Of a stretch of DNA of 64,000 bases, positions 11,301 through 19,898 are shown piece after piece. This DNA comes from Candidatus Falkowbacteria bacterium S5_I03. Its GTDB lineage: Bacteria; Patescibacteriota; Patescibacteriia; Patescibacteriales; UBA12465. The DNA is taken from NCBI GenBank assembly GCA_019248265.1, contig JAEHGX010000007.1, positions 1 through 64,000 of the forward strand. The letters run 5' to 3'. The notes under the pieces are model-generated. The model ran no database searches. It saw only the letters and a list, made by a program, of their open reading frames with translations, and had not been told where the DNA came from. The position numbers and the translations under genes were made by a program. The stretch's first letter is position 1. Each line of letters starts with the position of its first letter.

Positions 11301-12218
11301 AATGTGGGACTTGGCGTTGCAACTCCCGGAGCTAAATTAGATATTAACCAAGGATCTTATGGCTTACCGCAAACAATCGCTACCTCTACTCAAACCTATG
11401 GTGCTCTAAGAATTCAGGCCGCCTCCGGTGGTAATGTGACTTTAGATATGGGAAACGGTGGCAGTTCTTCCGGGGCCTGGTTGCAGGTGACCAATAGAAC
11501 CGATTTAAGCTTGGCTTATTCTTTATTACTTAATCCAAATGGTGGCAACGTCGGCGTCGGAACAACGAACCCGGGAACAAAATTAGATGTCTCCGGTACT
11601 TTGCGCAACACTCTCGCGACCACCCATTCATTGCTCGGCGGCGGCGGCGAAGTTTTGGTGATGGCCGATAATGCCGGTAATTTATACGCGACCAGCACTG
11701 CCGGATTTATTGGCGGCAGCGGCAGCTACTTACCACTCACTGGCGGCAGTTTAAGTGGCAACTTGAATATGGGCGGCAATAATATTACCAACGTTAATAA
11801 ATTAACGGTTAATACGATTGACCCTCTATATAATATTCAGGGGATAAATTATTCCACTTTTGCATCTTCTATTGCCGGTGGAGTTAAGGAAGAATATGTT
11901 GGCCGCGTAAAAATTAACAAGTTAACGGATGATGGCGAACGGGAATATATTATTGATTTTGATAATTTAACTAAAGGCAGTGATCTCTGGGTGTGGCGGA
12001 AGACGGTTGATTTCTCGGTTGATAATGTCGAAGTGATTGCTACTCCTTATGGCAATTTCGCCCAAGTTTATTATAAGATAGAGGGCAATAAAATTATTTT
12101 CCGTGCCGATAAAGCAACCACAATTTCTTATCGTTTATCCGGTCGCCGCGTTGATTGGAGAAACTGGCCGACCAAGGCGCTTGATCAAGAAGAAAAGGCG
12201 GGTTTCGTTATTGAATAA
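8319..12218 (+). CDS. Large secreted fibre-like protein with NVGIGT repeats (second)
   Basis: A 1299-residue protein. I chose the ATG at 8319 because it follows the promoter and begins directly with a good signal peptide (MRQQSYKIILTVTLGFLL, cleavage after ANA); an in-frame ATG at 8286 lies before the -10 box. The body resembles the first fibre protein: NVGIGTTNP segments with four THSLLGG/VMADNTG cassettes. The last 160 residues differ. They start with GGSLSGNLNMGGNNITNV, a motif of tail-fibre proteins, and end in a charged beta domain (EYIIDFDNLTKGSDLWVWRK) that I cannot assign. An S74 autochaperone is absent from this chain; one is encoded separately at 15631. The protein is probably extracellular. 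Confidence 0.83.
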   Translation: MRQQSYKIILTVTLGFLLSFSAANAKNFNIFNAASPSQSYFMVNGTSGNVGIGITNPTTLLQILNNGWISAQNAAGTGVVNMFKVNASNQIEVGAPLNIGSFEFSPDSGLVSFVDMPVTSGAASGTPEGYAFKVDGDNIMTAYSESNGTGGIQNKRLGIGLTNPTTALDVSGSLRNTLATTHSLLGGAGEVLVMADNSGNLYATSTAGFLGGGTNLWGGTTGGKIWNANYGHNVGMGTTNPFRKLDINQGIDGTQLQVRNNGADTLSQSAGIQFSLADSGVTTDEYAKGALFFKGDGSDWGRGDFIFALDNAADAGNASTSDAKMVIRKDGNVGIGTTNPQNKLQIIGGNVGIGTAFSNGLLNFEGNSTTTVISATRSDNSQPGYLIFDGWGNFSFNKKVGIGTTDSLFGSTADLYVNGNVGIGTTAPAAKLEVRNQTVNNTPFQNLQTIFANVSNESSGESFTATNASFGLSFRRNWNGGADSSNVAGIYGFSSANYRGGMVFRTKDNTSSTGDTDVTAMMISPVGNIGIGTTNPTTKLYIAGTSLNTLATTHSLLGGAGNVLVMADNTGALYATSTAGFSGGTNFWGGTKNANIWNGDAGAGNVGIGTTNPGYNLEVSQASTGTIAVRSTNWTANNKTRFIFRHGGTLGVGTGAEAVVESNLPGGDDVDLLFKTWSNGSSRDTLFLDGDGSVGIGLTNPGYPLDVNGSIRASQGDIISTNSGSYANMRVQSYSDTAWQGSRIEFFRARGTSAAQTAVASGDTIGWFDFYAYDGSASNRAAQFNVIVDGTVSSGIIPGRFSLSTVDSTGTNRNRFTAYSNDNITMANNGGNVGIGIVSATTKLYVAGTSLNTLATTHSLLGGAGDVVVMADNTGALYATSTASLLSGGTSLWSGTKNGNIWNGDSGAGNIGIGTTNPISQLELYKNTGAGLRITGDVNSTSTLIDLLEGTGAFGAAGTYGFRILYNGSSNYFNLNSGNGTMVNTRMAIDRDTGNVGLGVATPGAKLDINQGSYGLPQTIATSTQTYGALRIQAASGGNVTLDMGNGGSSSGAWLQVTNRTDLSLAYSLLLNPNGGNVGVGTTNPGTKLDVSGTLRNTLATTHSLLGGGGEVLVMADNAGNLYATSTAGFIGGSGSYLPLTGGSLSGNLNMGGNNITNVNKLTVNTIDPLYNIQGINYSTFASSIAGGVKEEYVGRVKINKLTDDGEREYIIDFDNLTKGSDLWVWRKTVDFSVDNVEVIATPYGNFAQVYYKIEGNKIIFRADKATTISYRLSGRRVDWRNWPTKALDQEEKAGFVIE
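8820..11705 (+). repeat. Four coding THSLLGG cassettes
   Basis: Four direct in-frame copies of the cassette (near 8826, 9945, 10862 and 11586) recur in the second fibre gene. Two carry the variant AGTSLNTLATTHSLLGG and lie close in type to each other, which suggests a local duplication. Confidence 0.75.
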
Positions 12219-12239
12219 AAAATTAAAAAAGACTATAAT
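12211..12239 (+). promoter_or_regulatory. Sigma70-type promoter of cupredoxin gene
   Basis: TTGAAT at 12211-12216, a 17-bp spacer and TATAAT at 12234-12239. The -35 box lies inside the last codons and stop of the preceding gene. A second TATAAT follows a few bases later. Confidence 0.7.
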
Positions 12240-12265
12240 TAATATATAATTAAATTATTAAATTT

Positions 12266-12958
12266 ATGGAGACTCAAGAAAACACAAACATCGGCGCTAA
12301 GAAGCCGAACAAGTTAGTGCTTATTCTTGCTGCAGTCTTACTTGTTGTCGTCATTATCGTGATAGCAATGTTAGCCAGCAAAAAGAATGAGGCGCCAACT
12401 AATAATAATCAGGGAACAGCGGTTAACGAAGAAAACGCCGCCGAGACCGCTCAAGAAGGTCAAGACGCTGCTACCCCAATCAACTCCGCTTCTTTGCAAG
12501 AAGCTAATGTTGCCAATTTAGAAGGGGCTAAAGTGGTGGTTCCTGGAGCTAACCCAATTACTGCGGACAATAAAGTCGTGACTGCTAGCGGCCAAATGAC
12601 AGAAAATAACGCTCAGCCAATGACAGAAACCGCGCCTAAACAAACCGGATTTTTGAATAAGGACGAAATTTCCAAGGATGTTGTCGGTATTAGTGTTGGC
12701 AACAATAAATTCAGTCCAACTTCATTCTCTACTACTGCTGGCGCTCCAACCACCTTTACTTTAACCGGAGTTGATTCTTATTCTCACGTTATTGCTTTTG
12801 ATGATCCAAGTTTAGCGGCGATTGCGATTTTAGTCGGCCCTGGACAAACAAAGGCAATTACTTTTAATGCTCCAGCCACCGCTGGCGAATATACTTTCCG
12901 CTGTGCTTCTCCGGGTCATGCCGAGGCCGGTGAAGTCGGTAAAATGATTGTTAAATAG
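12266..12958 (+). CDS. Membrane-anchored cupredoxin-domain protein
   Basis: A 230-residue protein with a short cytoplasmic tail, one membrane helix (about 17-37), a Thr/Asn/Glu-rich linker of about 95 residues and a C-terminal cupredoxin domain (about 135-230). The copper ligand pattern is partly present: a His in SYSHVIAF, Cys213 and His218 in CASPGHAEAGEVG. The position normally held by the axial Met (five after the second His) is Glu223. Such domains hold type 1 copper and pass electrons or bind copper outside the membrane. The gene has its own promoter and terminator, so it is an independent unit inside the surface locus. Copper binding is plausible but unproven given the Glu. Confidence 0.82.
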   Translation: METQENTNIGAKKPNKLVLILAAVLLVVVIIVIAMLASKKNEAPTNNNQGTAVNEENAAETAQEGQDAATPINSASLQEANVANLEGAKVVVPGANPITADNKVVTASGQMTENNAQPMTETAPKQTGFLNKDEISKDVVGISVGNNKFSPTSFSTTAGAPTTFTLTGVDSYSHVIAFDDPSLAAIAILVGPGQTKAITFNAPATAGEYTFRCASPGHAEAGEVGKMIVK

Positions 12959-12980
12959 ACTTTGAAAATAGTTCAAAAAG

Positions 12981-13008
12981 ACGCGAGTTTCTCAGCTCGC
13001 GTTTTTTG
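12981..13008 (+). terminator. Intrinsic terminator after cupredoxin gene
   Basis: A 7-bp stem ACGCGAG/CTCGCGT with an 8-nt loop, followed by a run of T. Confidence 0.85.
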
Positions 13009-13029
13009 TTTTTAAAGGGCTGTAACCCG

Positions 13030-13058
13030 TTGCCTGATATTTTGAAAAATGTTATAAT
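13030..13058 (+). promoter_or_regulatory. Sigma70-type promoter of third fibre gene
   Basis: TTGCCT at 13030-13035, a 17-bp spacer and TATAAT at 13053-13058. One of the few clear Shine-Dalgarno sequences of the window (GAGG, 13117-13120) stands 9 bases before the ATG at 13130. Confidence 0.75.
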
Positions 13059-13129
13059 AGAGATAACTTACACAATTAGTTTTTGTGTTGGAAATAGACT
13101 AACATAAAATTAAAACGAGGATTATTTCT

Positions 13130-15604
13130 ATGCTAATTTCCTCATATCCTAAACACAACAAAAACAGGCTGGCACTGCTGATTTTTTCTTTGGCCGGCCT
13201 TTTTATGTTCGGAGTAATTACTCAAGTTCAAGCAAAATCAATCAGTCTTGGAACGACCACTGACACTATTTATACCGGCGGTAATTTTGGTGTTGGCACC
13301 GGAGTAGTCGGCGCTAATGAAAAAGTTAGAATTGAAGTCCCGGATGGTTATTGGGGCTTGCAGTTTACGCGTTCAGGAAATCCGGTTGGCGGTATTTATA
13401 CTAATACCGGTAATTTGTATTTAGAGAACGCCAGCGGCGCGCAATTAAATTTGAATGGAACTAATATTGGAATGGCAGGGAATGTTGGGGTTGGGACTTC
13501 AACGCCAACTCAGAAATTAGTTGTCAACGGTAATCTTTTATTTGCCACAACCGGCAATCAGATTTTATTTACCAACAGCAACGTCAAAATATATCGGAGT
13601 GCTAACGCCATGCGGATTGATTCTTACGACGGCTGGCAATTTTATGACATGCAAGGCGCTGCTGAAAGAATGCGCTTAACTTATTTGGGAAATCTCGGGA
13701 TTGGAACAACTAACCCGACAGCTAAACTTCATGTTGTTCCTGGTGCAACCCCAGGCCTTATCGGTAACGGTAGTATTCAATTTCCACTTTTGGGCGCGGC
13801 CGGCAATGTCGTGATTATGGCTGATAATTCCGGAACCTTATATTCAACAACTACGGCTGCTTTTTTTAGTTCTTATTCCCCGACTAGTTTATGGGGCGGG
13901 ACTAAGAACGGTGTTATCTATAACGGTGATGCCGGAGCGGGGAATGTCGGAATTGGCATAACTAATCCCGTTCATAAATTATCAGTTGTGGGCACCAGTT
14001 ATTTAAATGGCCAAATCTCCACGGCTTTATCTGGAAGCGGAAACCGCTGCGTTTATGTCGATGCGACCGGAAATTTATTAGCTAAGACGGCTGATTGCGG
14101 AACAGCAACTGGCGGCGATAATTTAGGTGATCATATTGCCACCCAAAATATTAGATTAGGTAATTACTGGTTGTCCGGTGATGGTGGCAATGAGGGAGTT
14201 TTTGTGACTGCGGCTGGTAATGTGGGGATTGGCAATAGCAGCCCCGGGGCTACTTTAGATATTCCTGCCGGAACTTTTCGCAGTTTAGCCGGAACAGTAA
14301 CAGGTCTTGGCGGCGCGGGCACAGCCATCGTGATGGCGGATAATACTGGAACTTTATTTTCCATGACCCCGACCGCCTTTATTAGTAATAGCAATGTCAG
14401 CACTCTTTATCATATTAAAAAATGGTTCAATCCTAATTCTAACCAAAGTATTAGTACTAGCGGTGCCACGGTCACAATTCTTAACCCGGTTGCTAATTTT
14501 CAATTTTCAGCGAGCATGCTCGGTTCACGTCTTACAATTAATGGCGAGAGTCGAATTATTACCGGCTACACCTCAACTTCAGTGGTTACTGTTGATAGCG
14601 CTTATAGCGCCAACTATAGTAATTTATCTTATACCTTGTGGGGAGTTTATGGCCGGGCGGTAGAAATTGCTAGTGATGGTTCGGTTTCTACTTATTCTGA
14701 GACTGGCAGTATGGCCATTCAAAAAAGAACAGGCGATACTAATGTTTATATCCCTAATTTATTAGATTTATCTGGCAATTATTATTTTACCTCTTCTTAT
14801 CTTTATTTGAATAAAGATTTCCCGTTAGCTTGGTCAGGTACTACTGCTTATAGCGGCACTAAAGATGTTGGTTTGAGAAGAACAACTACCGGCGCTTTAG
14901 AAATTTATGACGGCGTCACCGCGACAGCAGGAACCTTGAGTGCCTATCGTGATTTGAATATCAGAAATTTATTTGCCAACGGGAATATTGGCATCGGCAC
15001 TTCTAGTCCGATGTATAAATTAGATGTCGTTGGGGATGTTAATGTGACCGGAGCCTTTAGAGTTAATGGTGCCGCCTTTTCTTCCAGCCAGTGGACGACT
15101 AACGGAACATCAATTTATTATAACACCGGAAATGTGGGCATCGGGATTACTAACCCAGCAGCGAAATTGGATATTGTCGGCTCCTTGCGCAATACTCTAG
15201 CTACTACTCATTCTTTACTCGGCGGAGCCGGTAATAAATATGTGGCGGTTGATAACACCGGCGCTTTATATCAAGGTCTGTTGTCTGAAGTTTCTTCGGC
15301 AATTAGTATCGGCGGCGGCGTTATTAATAAGAGAACGGCCGTTTCTAATGCCAACTACACCGCCTTAGCGACCGATTATATTATTGCTTATACTTCTTTA
15401 ACGGCTAATCAAACCGTAACTTTACCGACGGCTTTGTGCGCTTCCGGTCGCACCTTTATTATTGTTAATGAAACTAGCGGCGCCTATTCAGTTATTATTG
15501 ATCCGGAAGGGGCGACGACAATTGCCGGTCAAGCGACGATTGAACTTGATTCTAATAATGCTACCCCGGTTTATTGCAATGGCACCAATTGGTTTATCTA
15601 CTAA
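13130..15604 (+). CDS. Secreted fibre-like protein with NVGIGT repeats (third)
   Basis: An 824-residue protein with a signal peptide (cleavage probably after VQA, residue 35). It has seven or so GNVGIG-type segments and three cassettes in which THSLLGG is increasingly altered (FPLLGAAG, TGLGGAG, THSLLGGAG). The final 90 residues (YIIAYTSLTANQTVTLPTAL, then a VIIDPEGATTIAG strand) resemble the C-terminal beta domain of phage and bacterial fibre proteins. No autochaperone is fused. The gene for a stand-alone S74 domain starts 26 bases after its stop, so the two are probably co-transcribed and may act together. A GAGG ribosome site supports this start. Confidence 0.83.
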   Translation: MLISSYPKHNKNRLALLIFSLAGLFMFGVITQVQAKSISLGTTTDTIYTGGNFGVGTGVVGANEKVRIEVPDGYWGLQFTRSGNPVGGIYTNTGNLYLENASGAQLNLNGTNIGMAGNVGVGTSTPTQKLVVNGNLLFATTGNQILFTNSNVKIYRSANAMRIDSYDGWQFYDMQGAAERMRLTYLGNLGIGTTNPTAKLHVVPGATPGLIGNGSIQFPLLGAAGNVVIMADNSGTLYSTTTAAFFSSYSPTSLWGGTKNGVIYNGDAGAGNVGIGITNPVHKLSVVGTSYLNGQISTALSGSGNRCVYVDATGNLLAKTADCGTATGGDNLGDHIATQNIRLGNYWLSGDGGNEGVFVTAAGNVGIGNSSPGATLDIPAGTFRSLAGTVTGLGGAGTAIVMADNTGTLFSMTPTAFISNSNVSTLYHIKKWFNPNSNQSISTSGATVTILNPVANFQFSASMLGSRLTINGESRIITGYTSTSVVTVDSAYSANYSNLSYTLWGVYGRAVEIASDGSVSTYSETGSMAIQKRTGDTNVYIPNLLDLSGNYYFTSSYLYLNKDFPLAWSGTTAYSGTKDVGLRRTTTGALEIYDGVTATAGTLSAYRDLNIRNLFANGNIGIGTSSPMYKLDVVGDVNVTGAFRVNGAAFSSSQWTTNGTSIYYNTGNVGIGITNPAAKLDIVGSLRNTLATTHSLLGGAGNKYVAVDNTGALYQGLLSEVSSAISIGGGVINKRTAVSNANYTALATDYIIAYTSLTANQTVTLPTALCASGRTFIIVNETSGAYSVIIDPEGATTIAGQATIELDSNNATPVYCNGTNWFIY

Positions 15605-15630
15605 ATTGTTATTAATTTAAAAATAAAAAT

Positions 15631-16155
15631 ATGTACAAGAAATTATTAATTTCCTTTGGTTTGTTAGTTGTCCTAACGGCTGGCGCGGTTTTAATTAATT
15701 TTAACAAACCAGTAGAAGCGGCCTATTTAGGCAGTGGTTTGCCAAATGGAACCAGTTCTCAAACTTTGCGTTATGGAGCTAGCGGTTGGGAAGCAAGCAG
15801 CATCTTAACTAATGATGGCGCCAATTTAGTTTCTACCGGTTCGATGACGGCGACTGAATTTTTATATTCTTCCGATGCTAGATTAAAAGATAATGTTGTT
15901 CAACTCTCGGGAGCGTTGAACAAAATTAATTCCTTGGAAGGGGTTTCTTTCAATTGGAAAAAAGACGGCCAAGCGGAAATTGGTTTAATCGCTCAAGAGG
16001 TTGAAAAAGTAGTTCCGGAATTAGTAGTTACCGGTAATGATGGCTTGAAAGCGGTTAAATATGGCAATGTAGTTGCTTTATTGATTGAGGCAGTCAAGGA
16101 GCAACAAGCGGAAATCGATTCACTTAAAGCTCAGGTCAAAGAATTGTCTAAATAA
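15631..16155 (+). CDS. Stand-alone S74 endosialidase-type intramolecular chaperone
   Basis: A 174-residue protein: signal peptide (cleavage after VEA, about residue 29), a short fibre-like segment (LPNGTSSQTLRYGASGWEA), then a peptidase S74 domain from about residue 78. The autocleavage site SSDARLKDN is intact, with Ser81-Asp82 at the expected scissile bond, followed by GLIAQEVEKVVPE and a C-terminal coiled coil (about 145-174). In the known family this domain trimerises and folds a phage tailspike or fibre fused upstream, then cuts itself off. Here the fused part is only about 50 residues, far too short for a fibre. It lies directly after the third fibre gene. It may assist fibres in trans or assemble a tiny trimer; both are inference. 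Confidence 0.85.
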   Translation: MYKKLLISFGLLVVLTAGAVLINFNKPVEAAYLGSGLPNGTSSQTLRYGASGWEASSILTNDGANLVSTGSMTATEFLYSSDARLKDNVVQLSGALNKINSLEGVSFNWKKDGQAEIGLIAQEVEKVVPELVVTGNDGLKAVKYGNVVALLIEAVKEQQAEIDSLKAQVKELSK

Positions 16156-16187
16156 CAGGGGATAATCAAAAATTAAAACCCACTCGT

Positions 16188-19100
16188 ATGGTTAAGCGTT
16201 TTTCAAAATTTAAGAATTATTTAGTGGCGGCGGCTTTTATTTTTTTACCGCTTATCGCTTTCGCCGGAACTTATAATACGGTTTCTACCGGTTGGGTGGC
16301 TTCTAAAAATACTTCCGGGGCATCAATTACTGTTCCTAGCGCTTCCGGTGATATTTGCCAAGTAGTTTCTAATAGTTCGCTGACCAAGAATTTTTTTATT
16401 CCGACTAAATCACTGAACGAGTGGAACGTTTTTGTTTCTCATAAACCAGCAGAAATTACTTTAGCTAGTTGTTGCGCTTGTTCTGCGGGTTATTATTTAA
16501 ATGCGAGTGTTTGCGTCGCTTGCGGCGGTAATCCTAACTATTGCGTCGGTGACTGCAGTCGTTCGACCGTTAGCACCGGCTATTATTCTACCGGGGGAAC
16601 AGCGACCACTAGAACCGGACAAGCCCAATGTGGCTATGCCTATTATTGTACTTCAGGAACTTCAAATCTTTGCAGCGACGGCTATTGTTGCGGGACAGGG
16701 AATACCACTATAAACAGTAACGCTTGTGCCGCCGGATATAATTCAGCTGTAACCGGCACTTATACTTGTTCGGCCGGATATTATGACAGTAATCGTGATG
16801 GTATTTGCGAAGCGGCCTTAGCCGGTTATTATTCTCCCGTTAATGATTATCAACAATATGCTTGCGGCGCCAACGATAAATGGTCTGATGGCGGCGAGGC
16901 TTCTTGCTTTACGGTTTCCGCGGGGTATTACACAACCGGCGGAACAGCGACCACTAGAACTGGACAGACACAGTGCGCCACTGGTAGCTATTGCACTAAC
17001 GGCACGCAATCAGCTTGCGCTTTTAGTACTTATAGCAGCGCTCCAGGTTCGGCAACTTGCACAACTTGTTCCGATGGTTATTGTTGCGCTACCGGTAATG
17101 TAAGTGCGACAAGCGGTATTTGTACAGTTGGTTATAATTCTACTCCTTCGGGTTCTTATACCTGCGCCGCCGGTTATTATGATAGTAATCGTGACGGGAT
17201 TTGCCAGTTAGTAGAAGCCGGTTATTATTCTCCAGCTAATGATTATCGCCGCTTTGCTTGCGGCGCCAATGATAAATGGTCTGACGGTGGCGATGCGGCC
17301 TGTTTTACGGTTTCAACCGGTTATTATACTACTGGCGGTACTTCCACTACTAGAACCGGACAAGCAGCTTGTGGAGCCGGTTATTATTGCACGGGCGGCG
17401 TTCAGACCGCTTGCGGTTCCGATGCTAAGTGGTCAGACGGTGCCGATGCGGTTTGTTTCGATGTTACGAATGGATACTATACTACTGGAGGAACCTCTAC
17501 AACTAGAACGGGGCAGGCTCAATGTACAGCCGGCTCATACTGTGTTGGCGGTATTATCGCTGGCACTTGCGCCGCCGGTTATTATTGTCCAGCCGGCAGT
17601 TCCAGCTCTACTCAAACTGCTTGCGCCGCGGGAACAGCTAACGCCTTAACCGGTCAAACTAGTGCGGCCGCCTGTATTGCTTGCGCCGCTGGTTATTATA
17701 ATACGACTACCGGAAATACCACTTGTGGCAATTGCGGAGCCGGTTATTACTGCACGGGTGGCACTAGCCAAACGGCTTGTCCAATTAATACTTATAATGC
17801 TGGTGTTAACGGCGCTAGCGCTGCCGCTTGTACGGCCTGTACTTCAGGATATACCTCGCCTGCCGCCTCCACTTCTGCTTCCGCCTGTACGGCGTCTTAT
17901 TGTGCTGCCGGGACGGTCAACGGTTATACTTTTTCTAATATCAATTACGGCTTCACCCAAGCTGTTTCTAAAGCGGTTACGCAGGGAACTTGTTCGGGAA
18001 CGGCTAATTGTAATAGTGGCACGGTAACGGTTACTGGAGAATCGGCCACTTGTAATGCCGGTTATTTCAATATTAATAGTAATTGCGCCGATGGCTGCGA
18101 ATCGCGTTGCGGTGATGGCGTTTGTAATAATGGCGAGACCTGCGCGACTTGCGGCGATTGCGGCACTAGCTGTAGTTGTACCCCAGGGGCAACGCGGGTT
18201 ATGTATGCCGCTTTGAGCTCTGCTTGCGGCACTTATTCTTATGCTCAAGAAACTCAAACTTGCCAAGCAACCGGTGTTTGGAATGGTACTTATTCTTTAG
18301 CTTCTGTTCCAACAAATACCACTCGCACACGTTATGCCGCCGCTACTTCCGCTTGCGGTACTTATGGCGCTAATAGCGAAACTCAAACCTGTCAGGCATC
18401 TGGTTCTTTTAACGGCACTTATACTTTAACTTCAGCGCCTTCAGCTAGTACGCGGACGATGTATGCTGCTGCCACTTCCGCTTGCGGCACCTATGGCTCT
18501 GCTAGTGAAAGCCAAGCCTGCCAAGCTTCTGGTTCTTGGTCCGGTACTTATACTTTAAGCTCCTCTCCTGCGGCCAGCACTAGAACAATGTATGCGGCCG
18601 CCACTTCCGCTTGCGGCACCTATGGCTCTGCTAGTGAAAGCCAAACCTGCCAAGCTTCTGGTTCTTGGTCAGGCACTTATACTTTAAGTTCTGCGCCTTC
18701 AGCCAGTACTCGCACGCGTTATGCGGCGGCGACTTCTGCTTGCGGAACCTATGGATATTATAGCGAAGGTCAAACTTGCCAATCCACCGGTTCTTGGTCA
18801 GGAACTTATGCTTTAAGTTCCGTACCTTCTAACACCACTCGCACTATGTATGCTGCTGCCACTTCCGCTTGCGGCGTTTGGGGCGCTTATAGCGAAACTC
18901 AAACCTGCCAAGCATCAGGTTCATTTAATGGCACCTATACCGCCGCTTCGGCTCCGGCTTTGAGTACCAGAGTCAGATATGCGGACGCAACTAATAGTTG
19001 TGGTGTTTATGGATTTTATTCTGAAACTCAAACCTGCCAGTCATCTGGTTCTTGGAGCCCGAATAATTATTCAGCCACTTCGTATTCTTCAGCTAGTACC

Positions 19101-19892
19101 CGCACCATGTATTCTACGGCCACGGTTGCTTGCGGTTCCACTTGTTCAAGCCAAACTCAAACTTGTACTTCCGGTGGTTGGAGTCCTAGCAATTATACTA
19201 ATTCGACTTGTACGGTAGATACCTGTAATTGTCCAGCAGGCCAATATTTAAGCGGTTCAACTTGTTATGATTGCGGTTATCAGGTCTCACCTAATCAGTA
19301 TTATTGCAATAATAATAGTCGCTATAATGTTTCCCCGGGGTATTACACAACCGGCGGGACTTCGACAACTAGAACCGGACAAACACAATGCGAACCAGGT
19401 TCATATTGTAGCGGCGGTGTAAAGGCGAGTTGTTCGGCCGGTTATGCTGGCTGGACCTATGGTAATACTTCCAGTACTTGCGATGGCGGTTGTTATGCCG
19501 GCTGGTATTGTCCGGCTGGCAGCACTGACAATCATCAAAATATTTGTCCAGGAACCACAACTTCTGATTGTAATGCTACCTCGGCGGCCAGTTGTTATGT
19601 TTGTCCGGCCGGAACTTATTATGTTGATAGTTTGAGCTATCCATCAGGGCTGATGGTTGATTATACTTATTGTCATTCCGGTAATAAATTATGTGTGACT
19701 TGTCCGGCCGGTGCCTATTGTTTGGGCGGGACTAAATATAATTGTCCGGCCGGTAAATATAATTCCAGCAGCGGCAGTTCAAGCTCTGCAGCTTGCACTA
19801 ATTGTCCGGCAGGATCTTATTGCGACGGTTCGGCTGATTATTATGATTATTCAGGCTCATCTTATACCGACAATCAATATCTAAATAATTAA
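16188..19892 (+). CDS. Large secreted Cys-rich repeat protein
   Basis: A 1234-residue protein with a signal peptide (cleavage after AFA, residue 26). Residues 90-600 hold tandem Cys-rich units of the GYYTTGGTxTTRTGQxxC and CAAGYYCPAG kind, similar to GCC2/GCC3 (ephrin-receptor-like) and EGF-like extracellular modules. A CGDGVCNNGETC knot follows. Then come eight copies of a 43-residue unit (TRTMYAAATSACGTYG, SESQTCQASGSWSGTYTLSS), each with two Cys, and a second block of GYYC units at the C-terminus. The protein must be stabilised by many disulfides outside the cell. It is followed after 6 bases by a second Cys-rich gene. No anchor or enzyme motif is visible. Adhesion is a guess. Confidence 0.82.
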   Translation: MVKRFSKFKNYLVAAAFIFLPLIAFAGTYNTVSTGWVASKNTSGASITVPSASGDICQVVSNSSLTKNFFIPTKSLNEWNVFVSHKPAEITLASCCACSAGYYLNASVCVACGGNPNYCVGDCSRSTVSTGYYSTGGTATTRTGQAQCGYAYYCTSGTSNLCSDGYCCGTGNTTINSNACAAGYNSAVTGTYTCSAGYYDSNRDGICEAALAGYYSPVNDYQQYACGANDKWSDGGEASCFTVSAGYYTTGGTATTRTGQTQCATGSYCTNGTQSACAFSTYSSAPGSATCTTCSDGYCCATGNVSATSGICTVGYNSTPSGSYTCAAGYYDSNRDGICQLVEAGYYSPANDYRRFACGANDKWSDGGDAACFTVSTGYYTTGGTSTTRTGQAACGAGYYCTGGVQTACGSDAKWSDGADAVCFDVTNGYYTTGGTSTTRTGQAQCTAGSYCVGGIIAGTCAAGYYCPAGSSSSTQTACAAGTANALTGQTSAAACIACAAGYYNTTTGNTTCGNCGAGYYCTGGTSQTACPINTYNAGVNGASAAACTACTSGYTSPAASTSASACTASYCAAGTVNGYTFSNINYGFTQAVSKAVTQGTCSGTANCNSGTVTVTGESATCNAGYFNINSNCADGCESRCGDGVCNNGETCATCGDCGTSCSCTPGATRVMYAALSSACGTYSYAQETQTCQATGVWNGTYSLASVPTNTTRTRYAAATSACGTYGANSETQTCQASGSFNGTYTLTSAPSASTRTMYAAATSACGTYGSASESQACQASGSWSGTYTLSSSPAASTRTMYAAATSACGTYGSASESQTCQASGSWSGTYTLSSAPSASTRTRYAAATSACGTYGYYSEGQTCQSTGSWSGTYALSSVPSNTTRTMYAAATSACGVWGAYSETQTCQASGSFNGTYTAASAPALSTRVRYADATNSCGVYGFYSETQTCQSSGSWSPNNYSATSYSSASTRTMYSTATVACGSTCSSQTQTCTSGGWSPSNYTNSTCTVDTCNCPAGQYLSGSTCYDCGYQVSPNQYYCNNNSRYNVSPGYYTTGGTSTTRTGQTQCEPGSYCSGGVKASCSAGYAGWTYGNTSSTCDGGCYAGWYCPAGSTDNHQNICPGTTTSDCNATSAASCYVCPAGTYYVDSLSYPSGLMVDYTYCHSGNKLCVTCPAGAYCLGGTKYNCPAGKYNSSSGSSSSAACTNCPAGSYCDGSADYYDYSGSSYTDNQYLNN
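18185..19215 (+). repeat. Eight tandem 129-bp coding repeats
   Basis: About eight head-to-tail units of about 129 bp code for the 43-residue TRTMYAAATSACG module. Units near 18453 and 18583 are nearly identical in DNA, so recent duplication or unequal recombination is likely; outer units have diverged. Confidence 0.82.
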
Positions 19893-19898
19893 AATTTT

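Noticed and set aside
620..16155. Fibre genes as part of a prophage
   Set aside because: Each protein has its own Sec signal peptide, and no capsid, terminase, portal, tail-tube or lysis gene is present. A secreted surface locus fits better.
17844..18266. A 140-codon minus-strand frame inside the Cys-rich protein gene
   Set aside because: It is a shadow of the repeat codons, with Ala/Ile/Thr/Arg bias and no family, opposite a clearly coding strand.
18185..19215. Regular repeats considered as a CRISPR array
   Set aside because: Units of 129 bp are coding and in frame, without short palindromic repeats and unique spacers; no cas genes are near. The same applies to the 195-bp repeats after 54,780.
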